A stretch of DNA of 64,000 nt. Origin: Porphyrobacter sp. (lineage in GTDB: Bacteria > Pseudomonadota > Alphaproteobacteria > Sphingomonadales > Sphingomonadaceae). A model generated the notes under the pieces. It saw nothing but the letters and a program-made list of their open reading frames with translations, did not search any database and was not told where the DNA came from. Within the stretch, counting starts at the first letter, position 1. Each line of letters opens with the position of its first letter. The position numbers and the translations under genes are program-made. The stretch lies in the NCBI GenBank assembly GCA_016125555.1, contig WGLN01000014.1:107889-171888 (forward strand), given 5' to 3'. Positions 54,903 to 64,000 of this stretch are shown piece by piece.

Positions 54903-55697
54903 ATGCGCCGCTGGGCCCTGCGCATCCTCGGCGCGCTGGCGCTCGCCTATGCGGCGGCGGTGGGCGGGCTCTATGCGGCGCAGGACCGCTTCATTTACCC
55001 CGCCCCGCAGACCCGCCACGCCCCCGCACCGGGGTTCGCGGCGCAGATCCTGACCACCGACGACGGGCTCGCGCTGCAAGCCCACTGGCGCGCGCCCGAT
55101 GCAGGCCGTCCGAGCATCGTCTTCTTCCACGGCAACGGCGGCTCGCTCGCTCTGGCGGCGCGGGAGACGCGAGGCTTCGCCGCCGAAGGCTACGGCGTGC
55201 TGCTGGTCGAATATCGCGGCTATGGCGGCAATCCGGGGAGCCCTTCGGAGGAAGGCTTCTACCGGGACGGGCGCGCGGCGATGGCGTTCCTCGCCAAGGA
55301 AGGTGTCCCGCCCGCGCGCACCGTCATCGTCGGCCATTCGCTGGGGACCGGCACCGCGAGCCAGATGGCGCAGGAATTCAGCCCCGCCGCGCTGATCCTG
55401 CTCGCCCCCTTCACCTCGCTGCCCGATGTCGCCGCCGGAGCCATGCCCTTCGTCCCCGCGCGCTGGCTGGTGAAAGCCCGGTTCGAGAATGCCGCCAAGG
55501 TCCCCGGCCTCGCGCTGCCGGTGCTGATCGCGCACGGCACCGCCGACAGCGTGGTGCCCTTCGCCCTCGGCGAGCGGCTCGCCAAGGCGGCCCCGCGCGC
55601 GAGCTTCCGGGCGATCGCGGGGTCCGGTCACATGATCTCGCTGGAGCCAGAAGTGCAGGCCGCCGAGCTCGAGTGGCTAGGAGCGCAGGGGCTCTAG
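54903..55697 (+). CDS. Alpha/beta hydrolase, membrane-anchored
   Basis: The 264 residues have an N-terminal membrane span (6-26) and an alpha/beta hydrolase fold: FFHGNGGSLALAARE (oxyanion), GYGVLLVEYRGYGGNPG, nucleophile G-H-S-L-G, Asp in LIAHGTADSVVP and a late G-S-G-H-M with the catalytic His. It resembles the BEM46/YfhR group. The substrate is unknown. It starts four bases after the crotonase. The stop shares a CTAG with the convergent NnrU gene. Confidence 0.88.
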   Translation: MRRWALRILGALALAYAAAVGGLYAAQDRFIYPAPQTRHAPAPGFAAQILTTDDGLALQAHWRAPDAGRPSIVFFHGNGGSLALAARETRGFAAEGYGVLLVEYRGYGGNPGSPSEEGFYRDGRAAMAFLAKEGVPPARTVIVGHSLGTGTASQMAQEFSPAALILLAPFTSLPDVAAGAMPFVPARWLVKARFENAAKVPGLALPVLIAHGTADSVVPFALGERLAKAAPRASFRAIAGSGHMISLEPEVQAAELEWLGAQGL

Positions 55698-56371
55698 CCC
55701 AGCCACTTCCACACCCCCGCCGGGATCCCTGCGTGCCGCAGGTGCACCCATGTCCCCGCGAGCCACAGCGCCGTCCCCGCCACCAGCGGCACCGCGCCGA
55801 CGCGCGGCAGTTGCCCGAGGCGCGGCCACCAGGAGGTTTTCGCCGACCACTCGCCCCATGCCGCGCCCATCAGCACAGCCTTCTTGCCGTCCTGCAAGCG
55901 CGATCCGACCAGCGCCAGCAATCCCATCGCGAAGGCGGTGATCATCGTGCGGGTGCTCCAGAACAGGAGGATGTGCGAGGCCGCCCACAGCCCGATGCCC
56001 CACATCATCGGGTGGCGGGTGACCTTGAACACGCCGCGGGGCTCGGCGCGCGCCTGCGCCTCGGCCTGCGGGGTGGGCAGCGCCGGATTGCCCGCGAGCG
56101 AGCCTGCCAGCAGGATCATCGCCGGCCAGGTGATCAGCGTGGCCGCGATCCACCCGGCCTCGCCCGATCCGCCGAGATCCGCGTCCGGCGCGGCCTTGAA
56201 CGCGAAATAGACCCATGCCAGCGCCGCGAAGCTGACCAGCGTATAGGCCGCCTGAAAGCCGCCCGCGCCCAGCCGCCGCACCATGGCGCCGCGCAAGGGA
56301 TGCGACATCGCGAAATGCGTGCCCACGAAGGCGGCGTTCGCCGCGACCAGTTCGATTATCGCCCCGTCCAT
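55694..56371 (-). CDS. NnrU family membrane protein
   Basis: The 225 residues have five to six membrane spans and the NnrU pattern: FVGTHFAMSHPLRGAMVRRL, GGFQAAYTLVSFAALAWVY, FKVTRHPMMWGIGLWAASHI and a terminal W-V-H-L-R-H. NnrU is linked to nitric oxide reduction in some species, but most alphaproteobacterial copies are elsewhere and also resemble the methyltransferase-like isoprenyl group. The role here is unknown. Confidence 0.85.
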   Translation of the reverse strand: MDGAIIELVAANAAFVGTHFAMSHPLRGAMVRRLGAGGFQAAYTLVSFAALAWVYFAFKAAPDADLGGSGEAGWIAATLITWPAMILLAGSLAGNPALPTPQAEAQARAEPRGVFKVTRHPMMWGIGLWAASHILLFWSTRTMITAFAMGLLALVGSRLQDGKKAVLMGAAWGEWSAKTSWWPRLGQLPRVGAVPLVAGTALWLAGTWVHLRHAGIPAGVWKWLG

Positions 56372-56427
56372 GCCCGTTCCCCCGGACCCTTGCCCGAAGC
56401 AAACATAGCGCGGACGCGCGCGCCTGC

Positions 56428-57752
56428 CTACCAGTCGTAGGCTTCGGGGAGCTGGCCTTCGTCGAGTTCGCGATAGCGTTCGCGCAAGCGGCTCTGATGG
56501 TTTTCGAGGTTCTGTTCGACCCCGCCGATGAACACCTTGGTCGGCACGCTGCCGACTTCGAGCGGATCGCCGTCCCACAGCACCACATCGCCGACCGCGC
56601 CCGCCTTGAGCACCCCGGCCTTGCCGCCCAAGCCGCTGATCTCGGCCGGGACCGAGCTGATCGCGGCGAAGGCGTGGTTCCAGTCCATCCCGGTCGCCCC
56701 GGGCAGCCGGGTGAGCGCGACGAGGTTGCCCGCCACCTGCGGCAGGCGGCGCGGGTCCTGCATGGTCGCGGCATTGATCGCGACCTTGACCCCGGCCGCG
56801 GCGAGCCGCCCGGCGTTGGACTGGGTCGCGCCCAGCTGCTCCAAGGTCTCGGGCAGGTCGACCAGGCCGTTGGCGATCACCGGCACGCCCGCGGCGGCGA
56901 TTTCATTCGCCACCAGCCAGCCCTCGGTGGCGCCGACCAGCACCATGTCGAGCTTCGGGAACTCCTGGCGGAGCGCCAGCACGCCGCGGATATCCGCCGC
57001 GCGGTCGACTGCGACGTAGAGCTTCTGCTTGCCGGTGACCACCGGGACCAGCGCCTCGGCATCGAAGCGGCCGAGCAGGACCTCGTCGTCCTTGACGATC
57101 TCGGCGGTCTGCGGAGTGCCGGTCTTACCGACCAGCGCCTGCGCCTCGCGCAGGGCTGCGCGCAGCAGGGTCTGCGCCGCGACGCGGCTGCCGCCGGCGA
57201 GCTGCGCCCCGCCCTCGCCGAGATTGACCATCTGGAAGGCGCGCGGCTGCATCACCGCTTGCGGATCGCCATCGAGGTCGATGATCGCGCCCTGGCCCGC
57301 GAAGATCGATCCCGCGGGCAGCGTGGTGGTCGCCGCGCGGGTCACCCCGGCGGCGCGGTGCACGAGAATGTGCTGCGAGGCGGGGTTGATCGCCGTGGCC
57401 GCATCGAGCGCCGCGCTGAACGGCGCACCGCCGGCGCGGATGTCGTTCGAATCGCGCACCCCCGCAACGTCCGACAGGCCGAGCGAGGTCAGCGTGGCAA
57501 AGATCCCCGGCGTGACCCATGCCCCTCCGGCATCGACCACCACCGCGGTGTCGATGCGCTGCCCGGGCGCGGGCTTGCCGGCGAAGACGACCTTGCCATC
57601 CTCGACGATGACGACGCCGCCTTCGATCGGCGCGGTGCCATCGCCGATCACCAGCTTCGCGTTGGTGACGACCATGTCCTGCGCAAGGGCGGGCGTGGCG
57701 GAGAGCGCGAGCGCGGAGGCCGCGCCAAGGAAAAGGGGTGCGAGGAGCCGCT

Positions 57753-57756
<4 letters not shown>
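56428..57756 (-). CDS. Amidohydrolase family protein lacking the first metal motif
   Basis: The 442 residues have a signal peptide ending ALA and an amidohydrolase-like beta sandwich and barrel (VVTNAKLVIGDGTAPIEGGV, VVLWDGDPLEVGSVPTKVFI). At the place where H-x-H normally follows V-T-P-G, it has VTPGIFATLTSLG. No downstream histidine pair stands in the usual places either. It is probably not a metal-dependent hydrolase; a partner role is possible. It is coupled (ATGA) to an intact amidohydrolase. Confidence 0.87.
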
Positions 57757-59180
<1,424 letters not shown>

Positions 59181-59186
59181 GTCAGT

Positions 59187-59232
59187 CCCTTCCCGTTTCC
59201 CCGTCGTCAGGTGTGACGGGGAAAGGGAAGGG
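59187..59232. other. Strong hairpin in the amidohydrolase leader
   Basis: Arms at 59187-59205 and 59215-59232 pair over 18 bases with one bulged G. The nine-base loop is at 59206-59214. It lies between the transporter stop (59269) and the amidohydrolase start (59180) on the minus strand. There is no T-run. It may separate the two expression levels by mRNA stability or blocked translation. Confidence 0.5.
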
Positions 59233-59268
59233 TGTCCATGTCGCTTGTCGATTAGACTGTCCAGCCGA

Positions 59269-60912
59269 TCACTCGGCGGGGCGGGTGGCGGGATGGATTC
59301 CCGCCTCCTGGTTCTCGAGCCCCGCTTCGCGCTGGCCTGCGAGATCGTCGCCGACATTGTCATCGCGCAGCGTGTCGAGGTGCATCCACTTCTTCACCAG
59401 CGGCGCCACGAGGATCACCGCGACGCCGATGCCCATGACCCACATGCCGAGGGTGCTGTAGACCGACACCGCCTTGGCGCGGGTCATCTCGCCGCTCTCG
59501 CCCCCGGTCGCCTGGCCGATCAGCCCGGCGACGAAGTTGCCGCCGGCCGTGGCGAAGAACCACGCGCCCATCACGAAGCTGGCGAGATGCTTGGGCGACA
59601 GCCGGTTCATCGCGCTCAGCCCCACGGGCGACAGGCACAGTTCGCCGACCGTGTGGAGGAAATAGACGAGGAAGATGAAGAACACCGCGATCTTCGCGCC
59701 TTCGCCCGCGCTGCTGTCACCCCACAGCAGCGAGACGAAGCCGAGGCCGACGAAGATCAGGCCGAAGCCGAATTTCGCCGGCGCCGAGGGTTCGGCCCCG
59801 CTCTTGCCCAGCATCCGCCACAGCGCGGTCATCAGCGGAGCGAGGATCACGATGAAGATCGGGTTGATCGACTGGAACAGGGATGTCGGCACCCCGCCGC
59901 GATCGACGAAGCGGTCGGTGAACAGCGTCAGCGCGCCCCCCGCCTGCTCGAACAGGCCCCAGAAGATCGGCTGGAAGGCCAGCAGGAAGATGATCGCGAA
60001 GATCCGGTCGCGCGGTTCCTTCTCCATCTTGAAGGCTTCGAAGATCAGGTAGCCGATCAACAGGAAGCTGCTCACCAGCAGCAGCGTCCCGACCACCGAC
60101 TGGTACTGGATCAGCAGCCACATGCAGGCGACCGCGGCGAGGCCGATGCCGTAGAGGCCGATCTCGCGGCCCCTGGGCAGCGGGATGGGAGGCTCGCCCT
60201 TGCCCAGCAGCGCGGGCTTGCCGAGCGCGAAGATGATCAGGCCCAGCACCATGCCGATCCCGGCGAGGCCGAAGCCGTAGCCCCAGCCGATCGTCTCGCC
60301 GAGATAGCCGACGAGGATCGTCCCCATCGCCGCGCCGACATTGATGCCCATGTAGAAGATCGAATAGGCTCCGTCGCGGCGCTCGTCGGTGAGGCCGTAG
60401 AGCTGGCCGACGATCACCGAGATGTTCGCCTTGAGGAAGCCCGAACCGACCACGATGAAGGCGAGCGCCAGCCAGAAGACGTTGACGGTCGGATCGTTCT
60501 GGAAGCCGGTGCCGTTGCCTTCCACCGCCATCAGCAGGTGCCCGAAGGCGAGCAGCAGCCCGCCGAACAGCACCGCCTTGCGCTGGCCGAGGAAGCGGTC
60601 CGCCAGATAGCCGCCGATCACCGGGGTGATGTAGACCATGCTGGTGTAGGCGCCGTAGATGAGGTTTGCGTCGCCATCCTCGAACAGCCACCACTTGGTG
60701 AGGTAGAGGATCAGCAGGGCGCGCATCCCGTAGTACGAGAAGCGCTCCCACATCTCGGCGTAGAACAGCACGAACAGGCCGCGGGGGTGCCCCACCACCT
60801 CGGCGCTGCGCCGGGTCGAGATGATCGCGCCGATCGCCAGCACTGTGAACAAGGCGACGGCTGCGATGGCAGCCACCCAGTCGCCTTCGTTCCAAAGCGA
60901 AATATCCTTCAT
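59269..60912 (-). CDS. POT family proton-dependent oligopeptide transporter
   Basis: The 547 residues have about 12-14 spans and the POT/PTR2 signature: FYAEMWERFSYYGMRALLIL (E-x-x-E-R-F-x-Y-Y-G), YLADRFLGQRKAVLFGG, FSIFYMGIN-type SIFYMGINVGAAMGTILVGY and FQSINPIFIVILAPLM. It imports di- and tripeptides with protons. Two amidohydrolases follow, and a GntR regulator diverges from it, which suggests a peptide-use locus. Confidence 0.95.
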   Translation of the reverse strand: MKDISLWNEGDWVAAIAAVALFTVLAIGAIISTRRSAEVVGHPRGLFVLFYAEMWERFSYYGMRALLILYLTKWWLFEDGDANLIYGAYTSMVYITPVIGGYLADRFLGQRKAVLFGGLLLAFGHLLMAVEGNGTGFQNDPTVNVFWLALAFIVVGSGFLKANISVIVGQLYGLTDERRDGAYSIFYMGINVGAAMGTILVGYLGETIGWGYGFGLAGIGMVLGLIIFALGKPALLGKGEPPIPLPRGREIGLYGIGLAAVACMWLLIQYQSVVGTLLLVSSFLLIGYLIFEAFKMEKEPRDRIFAIIFLLAFQPIFWGLFEQAGGALTLFTDRFVDRGGVPTSLFQSINPIFIVILAPLMTALWRMLGKSGAEPSAPAKFGFGLIFVGLGFVSLLWGDSSAGEGAKIAVFFIFLVYFLHTVGELCLSPVGLSAMNRLSPKHLASFVMGAWFFATAGGNFVAGLIGQATGGESGEMTRAKAVSVYSTLGMWVMGIGVAVILVAPLVKKWMHLDTLRDDNVGDDLAGQREAGLENQEAGIHPATRPAE

Positions 60913-61130
60913 GTAGTTCGATCCCCATCGATTGGTTTTGGGGGAGGTGCCTCACCACACCGCCGCAATGGAGGCGCACCCTAACGTGTGTTGCGCCCGT
61001 GTGAAGCTTTTGTTGCGCGGTCGCCCGCGTTCGCGGCGGCGGGGCCTGCACCGCGGGCGGTGGCCGCACTGCTTGACGCGCATGGCTGTATTATGGCACT
61101 GATGCACCTCGCAAGGGACACTGCAGCGCC
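60913..61130. promoter_or_regulatory. Divergent region between POT transporter and GntR regulator
   Basis: The 218-base space separates the two starts. An A+T-rich step CTGTATTATGG lies at 61086-61096, with TTGACG at 61073-61078, but the gap between them (ten bases) is too short for a normal promoter. No clear palindromic operator was seen. GntR (YtrA-type) regulators often control adjacent divergent genes, so an operator here is likely. Confidence 0.4.
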
Positions 61131-61484
61131 ATGAATTCCAACCGTCCAAGCTCGAACAGGCCCGTCTACCTCAAGCTGCGCGACCAGATCGCCGCCGCGA
61201 TCATCGACGGCGCCTATGCCGAGGGCGAGATGCTCCCCTCGGTGCGTGCGCTGGCGGCGGAGCAGGGTGCCAATCCGCTGACCGTCGCCAAGGCTTACCA
61301 GCAGTTCCAGAACGACGGGCTGGTGGAAGTGCAGCGCGGGGTCGGCATGTATGTCGTGAAGGGCGCCGCCGAGCGCCTGCGCGCCCGCGAGCGCGACGCT
61401 TTCCTGCGTGAGGAATGGCCCGAAATCCGCGAGCGGATGGCGCGGCTCGGGCTCGATCCGGCGGATCTGGCGCTGTCGACCTGA
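61131..61484 (+). CDS. GntR family regulator, YtrA subfamily
   Basis: The 117 residues have only the GntR winged helix (VYLKLRDQIAAAIIDGAYAE, LPSVRALAAEQGANPLTVAK, DGLVEVQRGVGMYVV) and a short helical tail (about 40 residues) for dimerisation. The small size and short C-terminus mark the YtrA group. It faces the POT transporter and may respond to a ligand that binds the tail. Confidence 0.92.
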   Translation: MNSNRPSSNRPVYLKLRDQIAAAIIDGAYAEGEMLPSVRALAAEQGANPLTVAKAYQQFQNDGLVEVQRGVGMYVVKGAAERLRARERDAFLREEWPEIRERMARLGLDPADLALST

Positions 61485-61503
61485 GCCATCCCCGCCTTGT
61501 CAT

Positions 61504-61541
61504 TTGTGCAACTTGCGCAATGTCATGAAATCTGAATATTT
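61504..61541 (+). promoter_or_regulatory. A+T-rich region with tandem TTGYGCAA, before ihfB
   Basis: Two near-identical palindromic octamers, TTGTGCAA (61504-61511) and TTGCGCAA (61513-61520), are nine bases apart. The second could supply a -35 (TTGCGC), with an ATATTT 17 bases on at 61536-61541. The region is notably A+T-rich for this genome. It is likely the ihfB promoter or a repressor site, but no experiment supports it. Confidence 0.35.
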
Positions 61542-61694
61542 GTTCATGCGTACCCCGCCGGGATTGCATCCGGGCGGGTGGTGCGATTAAAGGGGGGCGC
61601 CCTTGGGGTCGGGGGCGATGAAACAAGAACCGCGGGGTCAACCCGCCTGGGCGTGAATGGCGGCAAAACCGCTCATCAGCGCCGGGAGATCGTC

Positions 61695-61973
61695 ATGATC
61701 AGATCCGAGTTGTTGCAGGAACTGCACAAGGACAATCCCGAACTGCGTGCCGAGGAAATCGAGCAGGTGGTCGACATCTTCTTCGACGAGATCGCCCAGC
61801 GCCTCGCCGAAGGCGGCCGTGTCGAACTGCGCGGCTTCGGCGCCTTCTCGACCCGCGAGCGCGAGGCGAGGAGCGGGCGCAACCCGCGCACCGGCGAGAC
61901 GGTCGATGTGCCGGCCAAGCGCGTGCCCTATTTCAAGGCCGGCAAGGAAATCCGCGAGCGCCTGAACGATTGA
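61695..61973 (+). CDS. ihfB: Integration host factor subunit beta
   Basis: IHF-beta pairs with IHF-alpha to bend DNA. The 92 residues begin MIRSELLQELHKDNPELRAE. The beta arms contain RVELRGFGAFSTREREARSG, RNPRTGETVDVPAKRVPYF and KEIRERLND, the IhfB features. The frame is open 117 bases further 5', but without similarity. A bidirectional hairpin follows. ihfA is not in the window. Confidence 0.94.
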   Translation: MIRSELLQELHKDNPELRAEEIEQVVDIFFDEIAQRLAEGGRVELRGFGAFSTREREARSGRNPRTGETVDVPAKRVPYFKAGKEIRERLND

Positions 61974-61974
61974 G

Positions 61975-62003
61975 TTGCGAGGGCGCGGAAGGCGCGCTCG
62001 CAA
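61975..62003. terminator. Hairpin between ihfB and the antiporter gene
   Basis: Arms at 61975-61986 and 61992-62003 pair over 12 bases with one mismatch and a five-base loop. It is one base after the ihfB stop and six bases before the convergent antiporter stop. There is no strong T-run. It probably acts in both directions. Confidence 0.5.
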
Positions 62004-62008
62004 ACGGA

Positions 62009-63688
62009 TCACGCGACCGCGCGCTCCTCCTCGGCCCAGCCGGGTGAAGGCAGGCGCCGTTCGCGGCCCAGCGCCTCGAAGACGAGGTCCGCGAGGCGCT
62101 CGTGGCCGCCGCTCGCGCCGGTATCGACCGGCATCATGCCCATCGCGGCGAATTCCTCGAGCGATTCGGACCCGCGCAGCGCGATCACGCGGGTGATGCC
62201 CGGCAGGCGCTCCTGCACCAGCGGGGTCAGCTCGCGCGAGGCATCGACATTGCCGGTCGCGACCACCGCGACCTCGCGCTTGCCCATGCCGATCGCGTCC
62301 CAGCTGCGCGGGTCGGCGGGGTTGGCCTGCTGCACCGGATAGCCATCGGCGAGCGCGAGCTGGAAGCGGTCGTGATCGGGCTCGATCGCGAGATAGCCGA
62401 TGTCGTTGAAGGCCAGCGCATCGGCGAGCGCGCGGCCGGCAGGGGTCAGGCCGATGATCACCACCGGCGCCGCGTCACCCGCCAGCTTGGCATCGGGCGG
62501 CCCCGCGCGCAGCCGGCCGGCGAGCCTGCGCCCGAGATTGGAGACCGGCGGAGTGACGGCGAGGCTGATCGCGATCGCGGTCACCAGGGTGGAGACCAGC
62601 CGCGGCTCGACCAGCCCTGAAACCGCGGGCAGCGCCAGCAGCACCAGCGTGAACTCGCTGCCCTGCCCGAGCAGGAAGCCGAGCTGGATCGACCCGGGCA
62701 CCGACCAGCGGTTGACGAGCGCGGCGATGACGTTGAGCCCGCACTTGACCGCGATCAGGCCCGCGGCGGCGAGGAGCACCCACAGCCAGTCCTGCGCCAG
62801 CGCGGCCGGGTCGATCGAGAGGCCGACCGAGATGAAGAAGAACGAGAGGAACAGTCCGCGGAAGGCGTCGATCTCGGTCTGGACGAGGATGCGATAGCGC
62901 GAATCCGCCACCGCCATCCCGCCGAGGAAGGCCCCGAGCGTCAGCGACAGCCCCGCCATGCCGGTCGCCCACCCTGCGGCGAGCGCGATGAACAGCGCGG
63001 TGGCGGTGTAGACCTCGGTCGTCCCCGCGCGCGCGATGAGGCGGAACAGTGGCTCGGTGCAGTAGCGCGCGAACAGCACCGCGACGGCGAAGGCGGCGAG
63101 CGCCTTGGCCCCCGCCATGCCCAGCGCGGGCAGCAGCGCCCCGCCTCCGGCAAGCGCGCCCGCGCCGACCAGCAGCAGGATCGCGGCGATGTCCTGGAAG
63201 ATCAGGATCGCCTGCGCCGCGCGCCCGACCGGGCAATCGTCCTGGTCGCGCTCACGGATCAGGCCGATGACGACCGCGGTCGATGACAGGCCGAGCCCGA
63301 AGCCGGCGATGATGGCGAAGGCGAGCGGCAGGCCGAGCGCGGCGAGCAGCGCGGCAAAGGCGCCGCCGGCGACCAGCATCTGCAAGGTGCCGAAGCCGAA
63401 GATGTTGCCCGCCTCCGCCCGGATCCTTCCGAGCGAGAAATGCAGGCCGAGGTTGAACAGCAGGAACATCACCCCGGCCTCGGCCATCGCGGCGACCACC
63501 GGGCCGCTGAAGTCCTCGGCGATCCCGAGGCTCGCGAGGCCGAGCCCGAGGCCGAGATAGCCGACGATGGGGTTCAACCGCAGCGCGCGGCTGGCAAGCG
63601 CGGCAATTATGCCGAGGCCGAGCAGCGTGATTGCCGGTTGGATGGTGGCGACCACCGAATGCGCGCCGTCGACTGCCTCGCCCGCCAT
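62009..63688 (-). CDS. CPA2 family cation:proton antiporter (KefB-like)
   Basis: The 559 residues have about 12-13 spans (VGYLGLGLGLASLGIAED, MFLLFNLGLHFSLGRIRAEA, GLGLSSTAVVIGLIRERDQD, QDIAAILLLVGAGALAGGG) with the CPA2 Asp in the Q-D motif. A C-terminal TrkA-N domain follows (from about 430). Its nucleotide loop reads GLTPAGRAL, missing the usual GxGxxG, so NAD(H) control may be altered. It exchanges K+ or Na+ for H+. The gene is monocistronic. Confidence 0.9.
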   Translation of the reverse strand: MAGEAVDGAHSVVATIQPAITLLGLGIIAALASRALRLNPIVGYLGLGLGLASLGIAEDFSGPVVAAMAEAGVMFLLFNLGLHFSLGRIRAEAGNIFGFGTLQMLVAGGAFAALLAALGLPLAFAIIAGFGLGLSSTAVVIGLIRERDQDDCPVGRAAQAILIFQDIAAILLLVGAGALAGGGALLPALGMAGAKALAAFAVAVLFARYCTEPLFRLIARAGTTEVYTATALFIALAAGWATGMAGLSLTLGAFLGGMAVADSRYRILVQTEIDAFRGLFLSFFFISVGLSIDPAALAQDWLWVLLAAAGLIAVKCGLNVIAALVNRWSVPGSIQLGFLLGQGSEFTLVLLALPAVSGLVEPRLVSTLVTAIAISLAVTPPVSNLGRRLAGRLRAGPPDAKLAGDAAPVVIIGLTPAGRALADALAFNDIGYLAIEPDHDRFQLALADGYPVQQANPADPRSWDAIGMGKREVAVVATGNVDASRELTPLVQERLPGITRVIALRGSESLEEFAAMGMMPVDTGASGGHERLADLVFEALGRERRLPSPGWAEEERAVA

Positions 63689-63796
63689 CTGCGTCCCCGC
63701 TTGCCCCGTGCCTTCGCGGCAGATGGGGCTTCGCGCGGCGTCTGGCAAGCTCTGGCGCAAGCCGCGCAAGGTGTGGCAAGGGGTGAGCGGCAGAAT

Positions 63797-63881
63797 GCGG
63801 GCGTGGCGGAATGGTAGACGCCGGGGACTTAAAATCCCCTGAGCTTTGCTCTTGCGGGTTCGAGTCCCGCCGCCCGCACCA
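63797..63881 (+). tRNA. tRNA-Leu (anticodon TAA)
   Basis: The 85 bases fold as a class II tRNA: acceptor GCGGGCG/CGCCCGC, anticodon stem GGGGA/TCCCC with loop CTTAAAA, a long variable arm, T stem GCGGG/CCCGC and encoded CCA. The anticodon TAA at 63830-63832 reads UUA, a rare codon in this high-G+C genome. A hairpin starts at its last base. Confidence 0.96.
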
Positions 63882-63930
63882 GTTTTTCGCGACTCAAACC
63901 CGTCCGGGGGACGGGTTTGGCCGAAAAACT
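63881..63930 (+). terminator. Nested hairpin at the tRNA-Leu 3' end
   Basis: An outer nine-pair stem (63881-63889 with 63922-63930, AGTTTTTCG / CGAAAAACT) encloses a perfect ten-pair stem (AAACCCGTCC, loop GGG, GGACGGGTTT). A T-rich run TTTTT lies at the 5' side of the outer stem. It may end tRNA transcription, and it is also part of the repeat unit below. Confidence 0.6.
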
Positions 63931-63936
63931 CCCAAG
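63899..63936. repeat. 38-base direct repeat, copy 1
   Basis: It is identical to 63963-64000, with a 64-base period. Each copy carries the inverted repeat around CCCGTCC-GGG-GGACGGG, followed by TTTGGCCG and AAAAACTCCCAAG. The second copy runs to the window edge, so more units may follow. Confidence 0.8.
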
Positions 63937-63957
63937 CGAAGCGCGGGAGGCGCTTCG
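63937..63957. repeat. Spacer hairpin between the repeats
   Basis: A perfect eight-pair stem, CGAAGCGC (63937-63944) and GCGCTTCG (63950-63957), with loop GGGAG. It sits between the two 38-base repeats and makes the region a string of separate stem-loops. Confidence 0.65.
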
Positions 63958-63962
63958 CGCGG

Positions 63963-64000
63963 CCCGTCCGGGGGACGGGTTTGGCCGAAAAACTCCCAAG
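63963..64000. repeat. 38-base direct repeat, copy 2 (at the window edge)
   Basis: Identical to copy 1 base for base, but the window ends at its last base, so its full length and whether an array continues are unknown. Confidence 0.75.

Noticed and set aside
61073..61094. A sigma-70 promoter TTGACG...TATTAT before the GntR gene
   Set aside because: The boxes are only ten bases apart, too close for sigma-70; reported only as an A+T-rich part of the divergent region.
63899..64000. A CRISPR array in the terminal repeats
   Set aside because: The repeat itself is a hairpin unit, the spacer is another perfect palindrome, only two units are seen, and no cas genes are present.

Overview
The window is a gene-dense, very high-G+C segment of an alphaproteobacterial chromosome. 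It most resembles the order Sphingomonadales, family Erythrobacteraceae. The protein set (DUF2093, MmcB, DUF3576, an RHH_4 protein, PAS_5, NnrU, IhfB, PhaB, a short Rnd beside LptC/LptA) and orders such as leuS-lptE-holA, rnd-lptC-lptA and rpe-heparinase-purH fit that group. I could run no searches, so the taxon is an inference. There is no insertion sequence, integrase, rRNA or CRISPR array. Neighbouring genes often overlap by 1-4 bases (ATGA, GTGA, TGATG).

Layout. 1-6430: end of a membrane protein, a PAP2 phosphatase, purD and xseA (divergent, sharing a CATG start), DUF2093, a phytase-like esterase, rpmB, a small lipoprotein and tadA. 6457-11047: a 3' fragment of tRNA-Arg, a five-gene envelope operon on the minus strand (COG3014 TPR protein, LpoB, a 42-residue lipoprotein, a YcfL-like protein, an LpoB/CsgG-like protein), then the intact tRNA-Arg(CCG). 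A perfect 32-base direct repeat bounds this block, as expected for an island inserted at a tRNA 3' end. 11193-20438: mmcB, a sterol-desaturase-type hydroxylase, DUF2141, a PAS_5 protein, an M48/DsbA/M48 cluster and a LytS/LytTR two-component pair. 20471-27769: nadC, small membrane proteins, RNase T2, RHH_4, a TadG-TadE-TadE operon, a repeat lipoprotein and phaB.

27997-38680: a secreted protein, a DUF3576 lipoprotein, leuS-lptE-holA, a sugar transferase, rnd-lptC-lptA, ung and a crotonase. LptE, LptC and LptA are parts of the LPS export bridge. 38697-43373: a MacA/MacB/TolC-type tripartite efflux operon. 43700-55697: a diacylglycerol kinase-like protein with a possible nucleotidyltransferase, a second DUF2141, rpe-heparinase-purH, lipoprotein MsrA, a Zur-like regulator, dxs, a second crotonase and an alpha/beta hydrolase. 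55694-64000: NnrU, paired amidohydrolases, a POT peptide transporter facing a GntR regulator, ihfB, a CPA2 antiporter, tRNA-Leu(TAA) and the start of a hairpin repeat array cut by the window edge.

Most of the window is housekeeping and envelope biogenesis. The best candidate for something new is the 4.5-kb block between the two tRNA-Arg repeats. It is a compact operon in which every product looks exported, it carries two LpoB/CsgG-fold proteins, and it has the geometry of an integrated element but no recombinase of its own.
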